This document shows, piece by piece, positions 7,758-17,417 of a DNA stretch of 64,000 nt (positions are counted from its first letter, which is position 1; the number at the start of each line of letters is the position of its first letter). The stretch comes from Chloroflexaceae bacterium. GTDB lineage: Bacteria > Chloroflexota > Chloroflexia > Chloroflexales > Chloroflexaceae. Position numbers and translations under genes: made by a program. Below the pieces are notes generated by a model. It was given only the letters and a program-made list of their open reading frames with translations, was not told the origin of the DNA and made no database searches. The stretch covers positions 52,518-116,517 of the forward strand of contig JANQID010000021.1 of NCBI GenBank assembly GCA_028282325.1, written 5' to 3'.

Positions 7758-9185
7758 GTGGCTGCCGGCAAAATTCCGATTGGGCGGCTGATTGGTATAT
7801 TTCGCCCTATCCAACGCTGGCTTGAACAGCATCAGGGGGCGCGGCACTGGCTTAACGTATTGCGCCTGGGGCTCTTCCAATTCGGGATGGGACTTTCCCT
7901 GGCGCCGATCACTGGCACGCTCAACCGCGTATTGATTGACGAAATGACCATCCCCGCTGTAGCGGTAGGATTTCTCGTTGCAATCCACTATTTTGTTTCT
8001 CCAGCTCGCGCAATTATTGGTTTTCAGTCTGATCAAGATCGTGCTGCTGGACGCTGGCGCACGCCGTACATTATGGTGGGCGGCATCTTAACCTACGGTG
8101 GTCTTGCAACAGCGCCGTTTTCCTTGATCTTGCTCAGCGGCGAGGGAGTTCTGTCATTTTGGATGGCGATGATTATCTGTACGCTGATCTTCCTGGCGTA
8201 TGGGGTGGGCGTCAATATTGTTGAGACGATTTTTCTCGCGTTGGTCAGTGATATCACGTTGCCGCGCGAGCGAGGACGCGTGCTGGCCATACTGTGGATT
8301 ATGCTGGTGTTGGGCACAATTGTCAGCTCTATCATTATGGGCCAGTTGCTAATCGACTACAGTCATTACCGGCTCATCCAGGTGATGCAAGGCTCGGCGG
8401 TAGTCTTTGTGGTGATGGCGTATATTGCGCTCTTTAACCAGGAACGCTTGCGCCCCGACGGTCAAATTGAAGGCTACAACGGAGAGATTCGCGTGCGCCA
8501 GACCCTGGGGCAATCGTTGCGAATCCTGGTAAGCCAGAAGCCCGTACTGAATCTCTTCATCGTGTTGTTTATTGCGACATTGGCATTTGCCACGCACGAT
8601 GTGTTGTTGGAGCCTTACGGCGGCCAGGTATTGCAGATGAGTATCAGTGCAACGACACAACTTACGGCGCTTTGGGGCGTGGCGATGTTGATATCGATTG
8701 CCTTATCGGGATGGCTTTTGTGGAAGGGAAGATCGTCGGTTTTGCTGATTACGGCGGGCGTCGCGGTTGGCGCCGCAGGGTTTCTCATCATCAGTCTTTC
8801 CAGCAATGCGGCGCTGGTCAATGTCTTTCGCCTGGGAGTCGGGTTGATCGGCCTGGGGCGCGGCTTGTTTATCGTAGGCAGCGTGGCGTTGATCATGTCA
8901 TTATCGGATATGAGTCATGCCGGGTTGTTCCTGGGGCTATGGGGAATGATGCAAGCGATAGCCCAGGGCTTTGGCACGATTGGCGGCGGCCTTGCCCGCG
9001 ACATTGCCCAGGGCATTTCCGGTAGCGTCGCATCCGGCTATACGTTTGTCTATCTTTCCTCGCTGGCGATGCTGGGGCTGACGCTCATCGTATTGACAGC
9101 TCTCCGCCTCGGACGACAGATCCGCAACGTGCGCTCACCGTGGGAGGGCTTGCAAGATGTTCCCGCCGATCAGATTGCATTCTGA
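7758..9185 (+). CDS. BCD/PucC-family MFS membrane protein
   Basis: 475 residues with about 12 membrane helices. The N-terminal part (G-M-G-L-S-L-A-P-I-T-G-T-L-N-R-V-L, then S-P-A-R-A-I-I-G-F-Q-S-D) is typical of the BCD/PucC branch of the major facilitator superfamily, whose studied members (PucC, LhaA, BchG-associated proteins) help assemble light-harvesting complexes or handle (bacterio)chlorophylls. The next gene encodes a V4R protein, another pigment-linked family, which supports that reading. GTG 7758 is chosen because AGGAGGAG at 7746-7753 precedes it; a TTG at 7722 has no ribosome site. The substrate is unknown, and a general transporter role is possible. Confidence 0.82.
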   Translation: MAAGKIPIGRLIGIFRPIQRWLEQHQGARHWLNVLRLGLFQFGMGLSLAPITGTLNRVLIDEMTIPAVAVGFLVAIHYFVSPARAIIGFQSDQDRAAGRWRTPYIMVGGILTYGGLATAPFSLILLSGEGVLSFWMAMIICTLIFLAYGVGVNIVETIFLALVSDITLPRERGRVLAILWIMLVLGTIVSSIIMGQLLIDYSHYRLIQVMQGSAVVFVVMAYIALFNQERLRPDGQIEGYNGEIRVRQTLGQSLRILVSQKPVLNLFIVLFIATLAFATHDVLLEPYGGQVLQMSISATTQLTALWGVAMLISIALSGWLLWKGRSSVLLITAGVAVGAAGFLIISLSSNAALVNVFRLGVGLIGLGRGLFIVGSVALIMSLSDMSHAGLFLGLWGMMQAIAQGFGTIGGGLARDIAQGISGSVASGYTFVYLSSLAMLGLTLIVLTALRLGRQIRNVRSPWEGLQDVPADQIAF

Positions 9186-9274
9186 CGATGGGAATACTAT
9201 GATGATGCGCTTGCTCATGGTGACAACATCGGCTGTTGCCGCCCAAATCAGACAAGATAGGAGAGGTGTCTGTT

Positions 9275-9949
9275 ATGCAGATCAAGGACGCACCTGAACA
9301 CGACCCTGTCGCTGATTTGCACCTTGTTGACGCCTATATGCGCTGGGCGCTGCTGGCCTCGGAAGAGGTTGTCGGCAAGAACGGGCTGAGCGTTCTCTTG
9401 CGTCAGGCCGGTCTGGAGCGTCTCATCGATAATTATCCTCCTGAACAACTCAAGATAAGCGCCGATATAACTTTTGGCGACTATGCGAGCTTGAATGTTG
9501 CGTTGCATAGCTTTTTTGGACGCGCCGGACGAAGTATGGCTCTGCGCATCGGGCGACAGACGGCGCGCTATGCTATTGAACGTCAAGGCCCATTGTTTGG
9601 TACGGCTGCATTGCTGGCGGCGAAAGTTCTGCCGCTGGCAACCCAGATCAAAATGGGAATCTCGGCGATGCAACTTGGCCTGCGCAAGTTGAGTCAATCA
9701 GTGGGCGAAGACCGGCGGCTGAGCATCGAAGATCGCGGCGATGTTTTTGCTTACATCGATGCCGATTGCTCGATGAGCGCGGGCAAACGGGCCAACGAGC
9801 CACTCGGCTGGATCCAGACCGGCGTTCTGCAAGAGGCTTTGAGTTGGCAGACCGGCAGGGATCTCGATGTTGAGCAAGTCGCTTGTCGTTCAATGGGCGC
9901 GCCCGCCAGCGTCTGGGAAATTCGTAAAACGCCCAGGACGACTGAATAG
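9275..9949 (+). CDS. V4R-domain protein (BchJ-like)
   Basis: 224 residues. The C-terminal half is a V4R (4-vinyl reductase / heme-NO-binding-like) domain with the two expected cysteines, D-A-D-C-S (Cys 165) and V-A-C-R-S (Cys 204), and the preceding F-G-D-Y-A-S-L-N region. BchJ, the best-known member, affects bacteriochlorophyll synthesis but is not itself the 8-vinyl reductase; other members bind hydrocarbons or metals. It lies about 90 bases after the PucC-like gene on the same strand, so the two are probably co-transcribed and may both concern pigment handling. ATG 9275 follows AGGAGAGG at 9259-9266; an in-frame TTG at 9236 is unlikely. Confidence 0.75.
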   Translation: MQIKDAPEHDPVADLHLVDAYMRWALLASEEVVGKNGLSVLLRQAGLERLIDNYPPEQLKISADITFGDYASLNVALHSFFGRAGRSMALRIGRQTARYAIERQGPLFGTAALLAAKVLPLATQIKMGISAMQLGLRKLSQSVGEDRRLSIEDRGDVFAYIDADCSMSAGKRANEPLGWIQTGVLQEALSWQTGRDLDVEQVACRSMGAPASVWEIRKTPRTTE

Positions 9950-10020
9950 CAATTGTTTCGTGATCCATCGATGCGAGATGCATACATCCTGGCATAAGCG
10001 CAGCGCCAAAGGAGAAACGT

Positions 10021-10974
10021 ATGGCCGACCTGACTCCCGATCAAATATATGATCTCCTGAATCGCCCCGGCCCGTTATGGCTGGTGGGGATCAATCTGAG
10101 CGGCGCGAACTTAAGCGGTGCGAACTTAAGCGGCGCCAATCTGAGCGAGTCCGATTTCAGCAGCTCTCGCCTCAGCGAAGCAAATCTGTATCGCGCCGAC
10201 ATAAGTGTCAGCAACTTGTCCGGCGCAAATTTGAGTTGGGCCAACTTGCGCGAGGTGAATCTGAGTTGGAGCAATCTCCACGCCGCCGATCTGGGAGATG
10301 CCGATTTGCGCAAAGGGAATCTCAGTTGGGCCAACCTGGAAGAATCTAATCTCAGTTGGGCCAATCTGCGCGGCGCGAACCTTAGCAGCGCAGATTTCAG
10401 CGGCGCAAATATGTACGGCGTGAATATCAGCATGACCAACCTGAGCGGCGTCGATTTGCGTGATGCAACGATGACGTCTGCGAATTTAAGCGAGGCGCAA
10501 CTGCGCGAAACGCACCTTGTCAACTTGAGCGGTGCGAAATTGAGCGGTGCGAATCTGAATAAAACCAGCTTGAGCGGCGCGAATTTCAGCAAAGCCCTAT
10601 TGAATGGGGCCAGCCTGCGAATGGCGCATCTGAGCGAAGTGAATTTCAGCGAGGCTGATCTGAGCGGTGCGATTTTCGGCGAGACAAATCTGAGTCGCGC
10701 GGATCTGCGCGACTCCAACCTCACCGGTGCGGATTTGACCGGAGTCTATGCGTGTGATGCTTGTTTCGACGGCGCGGTGTTAGAGCGCGCCAATCTGGCG
10801 GGAGCGAATCTCTGCGGCGCCAGCCTGCGCGGTGCCAACCTCGGCGGCGCTAATCTAACCGGCGCCCATTTGCACGAGGCCGATCTGCGAGAATCGAACC
10901 TGAGCGGCGCAATTCTCGATGACGCCAATCTGACCGATGCAAAGATGCCAGACGATGAAGAGGCATCTGGCTGA
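10021..10974 (+). CDS. Pentapeptide-repeat protein
   Basis: 317 residues made almost wholly of A(N/D)Lxx pentapeptides from about residue 25 to 310, which fold as a right-handed quadrilateral beta-helix. Many repeats read N-L-S-G-A, and a distinctive subset reads N-L-S-W-A-N-L (about residues 75-120). The regular register is broken once near residue 165 (T-H-L-V-N-L-S-G), where two residues are missing relative to the frame, implying a bulge. A Cys pair occurs in V-Y-A-C-D-A-C-F (about 243). There is no membrane segment or signal peptide; the N-terminal 20 residues are a short cap. Functions in this family range from gyrase protection to structural roles, and nothing here decides. It converges on uvrA with 33 bases between. 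Confidence 0.92.
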   Translation: MADLTPDQIYDLLNRPGPLWLVGINLSGANLSGANLSGANLSESDFSSSRLSEANLYRADISVSNLSGANLSWANLREVNLSWSNLHAADLGDADLRKGNLSWANLEESNLSWANLRGANLSSADFSGANMYGVNISMTNLSGVDLRDATMTSANLSEAQLRETHLVNLSGAKLSGANLNKTSLSGANFSKALLNGASLRMAHLSEVNFSEADLSGAIFGETNLSRADLRDSNLTGADLTGVYACDACFDGAVLERANLAGANLCGASLRGANLGGANLTGAHLHEADLRESNLSGAILDDANLTDAKMPDDEEASG

Positions 10975-11007
10975 TGCCGGATCTTGTAACGATTTCTTCG
11001 TACTGGT

Positions 11008-13980
11008 TTATGCTGCCGCGCGAGCAATGTCGAGGGCGAGCATTTCGTGCAAAAACTGACCGGTGAACGATTGTTCAATCTTCGCGATGTCTTCGGGCGT
11101 TCCCTCGGCCACAACTACGCCGCCGCCGTCGCCGCCCTCAGGTCCCAGGTCGATCAACCAGTCGGCGGTTTTTATGACGTCGAGGTTGTGTTCGATCACA
11201 ACCACCGTGTTTCCGGCATCTACCAGCCGATGCAACACGCGCAGCAAATTCTGGATGTCCGCAAAGTGGAGTCCCGTTGTCGGCTCGTCGAGGATGTAGA
11301 GCGTGCGTCCGGTGGCGACGCGCGCCAGTTCCTTCGCCAGCTTCACGCGTTGAGCTTCGCCGCCGCTCAGTGTGGTGGCCGGTTGTCCAAGCTTGATGTA
11401 ATCCAGACCCACATCGTGCAGGGTTTGCAGAATGCGGCGAACGCGGGGCACATTGTCAAAGAATTCAAGCGCTGTCTGCACGTCCATGTCTAGAACGTCG
11501 GCAATGCTCTTGCCCTTGTATTTCACTTGCAGCGTCTCGCGATTGTAACGCATTCCTTTGCAAACGTCGCAACGCACCCAGACATCGGCCAGGAATTGCA
11601 TATCGATGCGTTTTTCGCCGTTGCCTTCGCATGCTTCACAGCGTCCCCCTTTTAGGTTGAATGAAAAACGGCCCGGTTTGTAACCGCGCAGCTTGGCTTC
11701 CGGCGTTTGGGCAAAGAGATCGCGCAACAGGTCGAACAACTTGACGTAGGTCGCCGGATTCGAGCGCGGAGTGCGCCCGATGGGCTGCTGATCGATGTTG
11801 ATCACCTTGTCCAGGTGTTCGATGCCGAGCAACGATTGATGCGGGCCGGGGCGAACCTGAGCGCGGTGGAGGCGGGAAGCAAGCGCTGGGTACAACGTTT
11901 CGCTGATCAGCGATGATTTGCCGCTGCCGCTGACGCCGGTGACGGCGATGAAGCATCCAAGCGGAAAACGCACACTGATGTCGCGCAAGTTGTTCATCGT
12001 CGCGCCGTATATCTCCAACCAAGCTCCATTTGATGTGCGGCGCTGCGTCGGTGTCGCAATCTCCATCCGCTTGCCCAGATACTCGCCGGTCAATGAGCCG
12101 CTTGCTTCGATAATGTCCGGCGGGCCTGCGGCGACGACCTGTCCACCCTTGACGCCGGCGCCGGGTCCAAAATCAACGATCCAGTCGGCGGCTTGCATCG
12201 TTTCCAGGTCGTGCTCGACGACGATCAGGGTGTTGCCCAGATCGCGCAGGCGCAGCAGGGAGTTGAGCAGCTTGCGATTGTCCCGCTGATGCAGCCCGAT
12301 ACTTGGCTCGTCGAGAATGTACATCACACCGACCAGACCGCTGCCGATCTGCGAGGCTAGGCGAATGCGCTGGGCCTCGCCGCCGCTCAACGTCGGCGCA
12401 GGGCGCTCCAAAGCCAGATAATGCAGCCCGACATTGAGCAGGAAGCTCAGCCGTTCGCGAATCTCCTTCAGCACTTCGCCTACGATTTCGATCTGGACCG
12501 GCATCAGAAGCGATTGGCTATCCATTTTGTCATCGCCGGTCAGGGCAGCGATCCACGCATGGACCTCTTGGATATTCATATGCACGACATCGCGGATGCT
12601 CTTATCAGCCACCGTGACCGCCAGGCTTTCGGGGCGCAAGCGGGCGCTCTGACAGTCCGGACATGGTTGTTCGCTCATAAACTGAGCGTAGAACTCGCGC
12701 GTGTAGTCGCTGCCGGTTTGCATAAAGCGGCGTTTGATTTCGCTCATCAAACCTTCCCAGGGGCGATAAAACTCGCCGCGACTGCCGCTCTCGTTTTCCC
12801 AGACGAAGCGCACGCGCTCTTTGTTGCTGCCGGCGAGGATGATGTTGCGCTGTTTCTCGTTCAGTTGTTCCCACGGCGTGTCGAGGTCGAAGCCGTAGTG
12901 AGCGGAAATCGAAGCCAGCGCGCGATAGGCCCACGAGTCGCGCTTCTTACGCAACTCGCCCCAATAGGGGATTGCGCCGTCGTGCAATGAAAGCGACGGG
13001 TCAGGGATAAGCAGCGCCGGGTCAACTTCCAGGCGCGTTCCCAGACCGGTGCAGGTTGCGCAGGCGCCTTGCGGCGAGTTGAACGAGAACATCTGCGGCG
13101 ACAATTCGGGAAACGAGATACCGCAATGGGTGCAGGTGTTGCGCTCGCTCATCAACCACTCGTCGGGCGTGTCTCCCTGCACGCTGATCAACACCTGGCC
13201 CTCGCCGACCCGCAATGCTGTCTCGATGCTGTCGGTGAGCCGCGTGACAAATGCCTCCCACGCGCTGCTGGCGTTGGCGGCGGCGACGCCCTGGGCGACG
13301 TTCGGAGCAAGCGCTGCATCGTCTAGCGTTTCCTGCTCGCGTGCAGCCATCGCGAGACGATCCACGACAACTTCGATCGAGTGCTTGACCTTTTTGTTCA
13401 GCCGGATGTCCTCGGACAAATCATGCAATTCGCCATCAACACGCACTCGCACAAACCCTTCGGCGCGCGCCTCGGCGAACATCTCGCGATACTCGCCCTT
13501 GCGTTGCGATACGAGAGGCGCCAGGATCATAAAGCGCACGCCGGGTTCCAACATCAGCACGCGATCGACCATCTTTTCGGCGGTCTGCGCTCCGACTTCG
13601 CGCCCGCACTGGTGGCAATGCGGCGTACCGACGCGTGCGAACAACAGTCGCAGATAGTCGTAGATCTCGGTGACTGTGCCGACGGTGCTGCGGGGATTTT
13701 TGCTGGCGCTCTTTTGCTCGATGGCAATCGCCGGCGAAAGACCTTCGATCAGATCGACGCGCGGCTTTTCCATTTGCCCCAGGAACTGGCGGGCGTACGC
13801 CGACAGACTTTCGACATAACGTCGCTGACCTTCGGCATACAGCGTATCGAAGGCTAGCGAACTCTTGCCCGACCCCGACACGCCGGTAAGCACCACCAAC
13901 TTGTCTCGCGGCAACTCGATATCCACTCCTTTGAGATTGTGTTCACGAGCGCCCTTGATGACAATGCGATCTTTTGCCAT
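11008..13980 (-). CDS. uvrA: Excinuclease ABC subunit A
   Basis: 990 residues, slightly longer than the usual 940 or so. UvrA is the ATPase that detects bulky DNA lesions and loads UvrB in nucleotide-excision repair. Two ABC ATPase modules are visible: Walker [10 protein letters not shown] at Lys 39 and again at Lys 688, and two ABC signature segments T-L-S-G-G-E-A-Q-R. Zinc-binding cysteine sets include C-H-Q-C (about 121), C-T-H-C...C-A-T-C, C-P-D-C, and C-E-A-C...C-D-V-C near 790-815. The extra length lies in the insertion domain between residues 150 and 290. GGGAGG just upstream fits the ATG. The gene is alone, with a long leader from the promoter at 14177-14205. Confidence 0.97.
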   Translation of the reverse strand: MAKDRIVIKGAREHNLKGVDIELPRDKLVVLTGVSGSGKSSLAFDTLYAEGQRRYVESLSAYARQFLGQMEKPRVDLIEGLSPAIAIEQKSASKNPRSTVGTVTEIYDYLRLLFARVGTPHCHQCGREVGAQTAEKMVDRVLMLEPGVRFMILAPLVSQRKGEYREMFAEARAEGFVRVRVDGELHDLSEDIRLNKKVKHSIEVVVDRLAMAAREQETLDDAALAPNVAQGVAAANASSAWEAFVTRLTDSIETALRVGEGQVLISVQGDTPDEWLMSERNTCTHCGISFPELSPQMFSFNSPQGACATCTGLGTRLEVDPALLIPDPSLSLHDGAIPYWGELRKKRDSWAYRALASISAHYGFDLDTPWEQLNEKQRNIILAGSNKERVRFVWENESGSRGEFYRPWEGLMSEIKRRFMQTGSDYTREFYAQFMSEQPCPDCQSARLRPESLAVTVADKSIRDVVHMNIQEVHAWIAALTGDDKMDSQSLLMPVQIEIVGEVLKEIRERLSFLLNVGLHYLALERPAPTLSGGEAQRIRLASQIGSGLVGVMYILDEPSIGLHQRDNRKLLNSLLRLRDLGNTLIVVEHDLETMQAADWIVDFGPGAGVKGGQVVAAGPPDIIEASGSLTGEYLGKRMEIATPTQRRTSNGAWLEIYGATMNNLRDISVRFPLGCFIAVTGVSGSGKSSLISETLYPALASRLHRAQVRPGPHQSLLGIEHLDKVINIDQQPIGRTPRSNPATYVKLFDLLRDLFAQTPEAKLRGYKPGRFSFNLKGGRCEACEGNGEKRIDMQFLADVWVRCDVCKGMRYNRETLQVKYKGKSIADVLDMDVQTALEFFDNVPRVRRILQTLHDVGLDYIKLGQPATTLSGGEAQRVKLAKELARVATGRTLYILDEPTTGLHFADIQNLLRVLHRLVDAGNTVVVIEHNLDVIKTADWLIDLGPEGGDGGGVVVAEGTPEDIAKIEQSFTGQFLHEMLALDIARAAA

Positions 13981-14176
13981 AACGGCGGCCTCCCTCGCCG
14001 GCGCGCTGCAAGACTTGCCCCGCCTCGCGATATTTCGCTAATAATCCGCCAATTTCCAGACTGACCCGGCCTATGCGCATAGCCTTTGATCTGAGATGCG
14101 TGCAGATAAAAACGCTGCCTGGGTACACCTGTACAGCGCCCTGGCAGCGGTATTGTATTAAAACAAACGTGCTATG

Positions 14177-14205
14177 AGTATAGCATCAGTAGGCATCAAC
14201 GTCAA
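14177..14205 (-). promoter_or_regulatory. Promoter of uvrA
   Basis: On the minus strand TTGACG (14205-14200) and TATACT (14182-14177) are separated by 17 bases. Transcription should start near 14170, giving a uvrA leader of about 190 bases. I found no clear LexA-type GAAC-N4-GTTC box in it. The remainder of the 388-base gap to mgtE (13981-14368) holds no gene I can support. Confidence 0.7.
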
Positions 14206-14368
14206 TATGCATTGTACCCCATATTCCACGGCGCATGCGTTGACGTTGCGTAAGATCAGCACTTGGCGCTTATCGGCGGAACGATGGTATCATTGCGCTA
14301 GCCTTCGTGCCAGACCATTGCCGTGTGGCAATCCGCTGCCATAAGCTCACCGCGCTGGAGATTCGCAT

Positions 14369-15733
14369 ATGAAAACCGTACTCAGCCTTGAGGAGTTGGA
14401 AGGACAAGTTGTCAACGCCCTGGAGACGGAAAACTTTGACGAATTACGCCGGCTATTGGAAACGCAACATCAGGCAGACATTGCCGATGTTATCGACCGG
14501 TTGGGCGATGAAGAACAGGTGATGCTCTTTCGGCTGCTCTCGCCGGATCTAGCCGCCGATGTATTGGGTGAGACCGGTGTTGACGCCACTCGTGAGCTGA
14601 TCAGCAATCTCTCTCCAGAAGAGTCCAGCGAGTTGCTCAGCCGTATGCCGATCGATGACGTGGTCGAGATTCTCAGCGAAGATGTGCCGGACTACCAGCA
14701 ACAACTGTTGGCGGCGATGGAGCCGGAGGATGCCAGCGACGCTCGCGAGTTATTGACCTATCCGCCACGCAGCGCCGGTCGATTGATGACGGAGCAATTT
14801 GTGCGTATTCGGGCGGAAATGTTGGCAACTGAGGCGCTCTCCCTTCTCCGGTGGGTTCCGGAGAGTGTGGAGACAATAACCGATCTCTACGCCCTTGATG
14901 AGACCGGACGCTTGATCGGCGTTGTTGCGTTGCGCAGTTTGATCACATCGCCGCCCGATCAACGCCTCGCGACGGTGTTGCAGACGCAACTGGTGACGGT
15001 GTCGCCGGAAACCGATCAGGAGGAAGTTGCCCGATTGGTTTCGCAGTACGACTTGTTCGCGATCCCGGTGGTTGATGAACACAACCGGATGCTCGGTATT
15101 GTCACTGTTGATGACGTCATTGATGTGCTGGTTCAGGAGAGCACTGAGGACGTGCTGCGGTTCGGCGCAGTGCAGGATGGGCCGGTTGACGAATCGTATT
15201 TCTCGGTGTCCATTCTGCGGGCCATCCGGCGGCGGATCGGATGGCTGCTGCTGTTGTTTTTGACCGGAACGTTCACAATCAATGTGCTCGGCTGGTTTGA
15301 GAGTGCGCTCTCGCAAGTTGTTGCGTTGTCCTTTTTCATTCCCCTGCTCATCGGTACAGGCGGGAACACCGGGGCGCAGACGGTCTCGACTATTGTGCGC
15401 GGTATGGCGGTGGGCGACGTGCGTATGCGCGACGCCTGGCGCGTGATATTGCGTGAGTTGAGCAGCGGGATCTTGCTTGGATTATTGTTGGGGGTCGTGG
15501 CGCTGGGGATGGCGCTTGCCGCCGGGAACTCGTTGAGCCTTGGTCTGGTGGTCGCCCTCTCAGTTGTTGCGATCTGCACTTGGTCCAACACGATTGGTGC
15601 GGTTGTGCCAATGATCGCCCAGCGTTTCGGTCTCGATCCGGCGTTGGTTTCCGCCCCATTGATCACCACGCTGGTTGATGCCACCGGCCTGGCGATTTAC
15701 TTGCTGATTGCGAAGGCGATATTGGGTTTGTGA
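14369..15733 (+). CDS. mgtE: Magnesium transporter MgtE
   Basis: 454 residues, the standard MgtE length. MgtE is a homodimeric Mg2+ channel of the inner membrane, gated by its cytoplasmic part. Order: N-domain of acidic helical repeats (about 10-130, with L-S-P-D-L-A-A-D-V-L and L-S-R-M-P-I-D-D-V-V), two CBS domains (about 135-255), a connecting helix and five membrane helices (about 285-454). The channel helix segment G-N-T-G-A-Q-T-V-S-T-I and the final helix with P-L-I-T-T-L-V-D-A-T-G carry the conserved pore residues. A very strong hairpin follows the stop codon. Confidence 0.95.
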   Translation: MKTVLSLEELEGQVVNALETENFDELRRLLETQHQADIADVIDRLGDEEQVMLFRLLSPDLAADVLGETGVDATRELISNLSPEESSELLSRMPIDDVVEILSEDVPDYQQQLLAAMEPEDASDARELLTYPPRSAGRLMTEQFVRIRAEMLATEALSLLRWVPESVETITDLYALDETGRLIGVVALRSLITSPPDQRLATVLQTQLVTVSPETDQEEVARLVSQYDLFAIPVVDEHNRMLGIVTVDDVIDVLVQESTEDVLRFGAVQDGPVDESYFSVSILRAIRRRIGWLLLLFLTGTFTINVLGWFESALSQVVALSFFIPLLIGTGGNTGAQTVSTIVRGMAVGDVRMRDAWRVILRELSSGILLGLLLGVVALGMALAAGNSLSLGLVVALSVVAICTWSNTIGAVVPMIAQRFGLDPALVSAPLITTLVDATGLAIYLLIAKAILGL

Positions 15734-15743
15734 GCAGAAAACG

Positions 15744-15788
15744 CAGCAATGAGGAGGAAACGCGCGTCGTGTTTCCTCCTCATTGCTG
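15744..15788. terminator. Bidirectional terminator between mgtE and the MFS gene
   Basis: CAGCAATGAGGAGGAAAC (15744-15761) is exactly complementary to 15771-15788, an 18-base-pair stem with a 9-base loop between two convergent genes. On the minus strand the stem is followed by TTTT; on the plus strand the downstream sequence is only moderately T-rich. Confidence 0.85.
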
Positions 15789-15811
15789 TAACGGATGTTT
15801 GTTGTTGATGT

Positions 15812-17110
15812 TTAGTCGCCCTGACCGCCTGCCGACGCGCTATCTAGGTCAAGGCGCATCGTGGGTCGGCTGACAGGAGTGCGACCGACAATCTCCGGCC
15901 AGAGCGTTACAGCCATTAACAATGTTCCGGCGGCCACCAGAACCACGCCGCTCATATACGGCGCAGTCATCCCGACCGCATCGAAGACGAAGCCAGCATA
16001 GAGCGGACCGAAGACCATCATCAGACTCGTGATAGCCTGGGTTCCTCCGAGCGTGACGCCCTGCTCGTTCGCTGAGACACGGCGTGAAATCAGACTGGTG
16101 ATCGATGGTGTGGCCATGCTGCTGCCCATTACCAGTATTCCCACTGTTGGATACAACATCCAGGCTTCCGGTACATTCGCGATCAGACCGAACGACATGG
16201 TCATCAGCGTGAGTCCCGCAATTGTCAGGCGAGCCTCGCCAAACTGCGGAACCAGTTTTCTCAGCAAGAAGCCCTGCATCACGACAGCGATGAAACCGAT
16301 GAATGCAAAGATGAGGGCGTTATCGAGAGGGCTGAAGCCGAACCGTTCATCGCTGAAGACCGGGAAATTGTTCTGCAAACCGGCAAACGCAAAATTCAGC
16401 AAGACTATAGCCAGCAAGAGCGGACGAATAGACTGATTGCCAATGACGCCGCTCAGGCGATTGACCGGATTCATCTGGATCCACGGTGTCCTGGTGCGTC
16501 GCTCAGCCGGGAGCGACTCCGGCAGCATAAAGTAACCAAACGCCACGTTTGCAAAGGTGATGGCGGCAGCGACAAACGCCGGCGCATTGAGATCGATAAC
16601 GCTCAACAGACCGCCGAATGCCGGACCAAGCATAAATCCAAGTCCAAACGCCGCGCCGATCAGCCCCAGCCCCTTTGCGCGATCTTCCGGCGGCGTGATA
16701 TCGGCGATATACGCCTGGGCAGTCGAAATGTTGCCGCCGGTTATTCCATCAAGGATGCGAGCAAAGAACAGGATTGCCAGTACCACGCTGGCGCCATACC
16801 CGATGAAGCTATCGGCGACGCCCAGCAATATATAGGCGATACCGGTACCAAGCAAGCTCAGCAGTAGAACCGGTCGCCGTCCGAAGCGATCCGACACTGC
16901 ACCGAGCACCGGAGCGAACAAGAACTGCATCAGCGAGAACGAGGCCATCAAAGCGCCGACGACGAGAGCGCGATTGTCAGCCAGGAGCGGATACGATGTC
17001 TGCTCAACGATTTTTACGTAATAGGGCAATAGCGGCAATATCATACCGATGCCTAGCAAGTCAACAAAGATGGTAATGAATATGAAAATAAGCGGTGAGC
17101 GCTGTTTCAC
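15812..17110 (-). CDS. MFS transporter, TetA-like (DHA1 family)
   Basis: 432 residues, 12 predicted membrane helices. Proton-coupled antiporters of this group export drugs or metabolites. The start F-V-D-L-L-G-I-G-M-I-L-P-L-L-P-Y-Y is typical of TetA-like proteins (a conserved helix-1 Asp and the P-x-x-P-x-Y end), motif A is seen as G-A-V-S-D-R-F-G-R-R-P (about residue 75), and the helix-5 segment G-L-I-G-A-A-F-G-L-G-F-M-L-G-P fits motif C of antiporters. Substrate is unknown; tetracycline resistance should not be assumed. It has its own strong promoter and no regulator gene next to it. Confidence 0.88.
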   Translation of the reverse strand: MKQRSPLIFIFITIFVDLLGIGMILPLLPYYVKIVEQTSYPLLADNRALVVGALMASFSLMQFLFAPVLGAVSDRFGRRPVLLLSLLGTGIAYILLGVADSFIGYGASVVLAILFFARILDGITGGNISTAQAYIADITPPEDRAKGLGLIGAAFGLGFMLGPAFGGLLSVIDLNAPAFVAAAITFANVAFGYFMLPESLPAERRTRTPWIQMNPVNRLSGVIGNQSIRPLLLAIVLLNFAFAGLQNNFPVFSDERFGFSPLDNALIFAFIGFIAVVMQGFLLRKLVPQFGEARLTIAGLTLMTMSFGLIANVPEAWMLYPTVGILVMGSSMATPSITSLISRRVSANEQGVTLGGTQAITSLMMVFGPLYAGFVFDAVGMTAPYMSGVVLVAAGTLLMAVTLWPEIVGRTPVSRPTMRLDLDSASAGGQGD

Positions 17111-17168
17111 AGGTGTGCCTCTAATTTAATAATTAAGATCTACGCAAAGTAGAAAATTCGACATTCGA

Positions 17169-17197
17169 AGTATATCACTTTGCAAATATACTGTCAA
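17169..17197 (-). promoter_or_regulatory. Strong promoter of the MFS transporter gene
   Basis: On the minus strand TTGACA (17197-17192) and TATACT (17174-17169) are 17 bases apart, near-perfect sigma-70-type consensus. Start of transcription is expected near 17162, about 50 bases before the ATG at 17110. The rest of the 307-base gap to the DnaD-like gene contains a short CCATGTT/AACATGG hairpin near 17325 and no gene I can support. Confidence 0.8.
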
Positions 17198-17417
17198 TAT
17201 CATGCACACCATTTTTTGTGATGAATTCTACGTTAAATAATGAGTGCGGCTTAACCGTGATGCAGTGAGCATGGGTGGCTCGATTTCGGCGAGTATCTGG
17301 AGCCTTGCTGTACCGGAGCGCCCATGTTTGTGGTAACATGGCGACAATCAAACCGGGTATGGCCGGGTTCTCGCATTGCAATAGCGCGCCAGATCGGAGC
17401 GAGGGGGCGACAATATT

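Noticed and set aside
10041..10724. Long open frame (227 codons) on the minus strand
   Set aside because: It lies opposite the pentapeptide-repeat gene and arises from its repetitive codons; the product is Arg/Leu/Ser repeats with no ribosome site.
15812..17110. Tetracycline-resistance gene
   Set aside because: The protein is TetA-like only at family level; substrate cannot be inferred and no TetR-type repressor is adjacent.
17198..17417. tRNA-like sequence with GC-rich stems near 17325-17380
   Set aside because: The stems do not form an acceptor/T-arm pair and no anticodon loop can be drawn.
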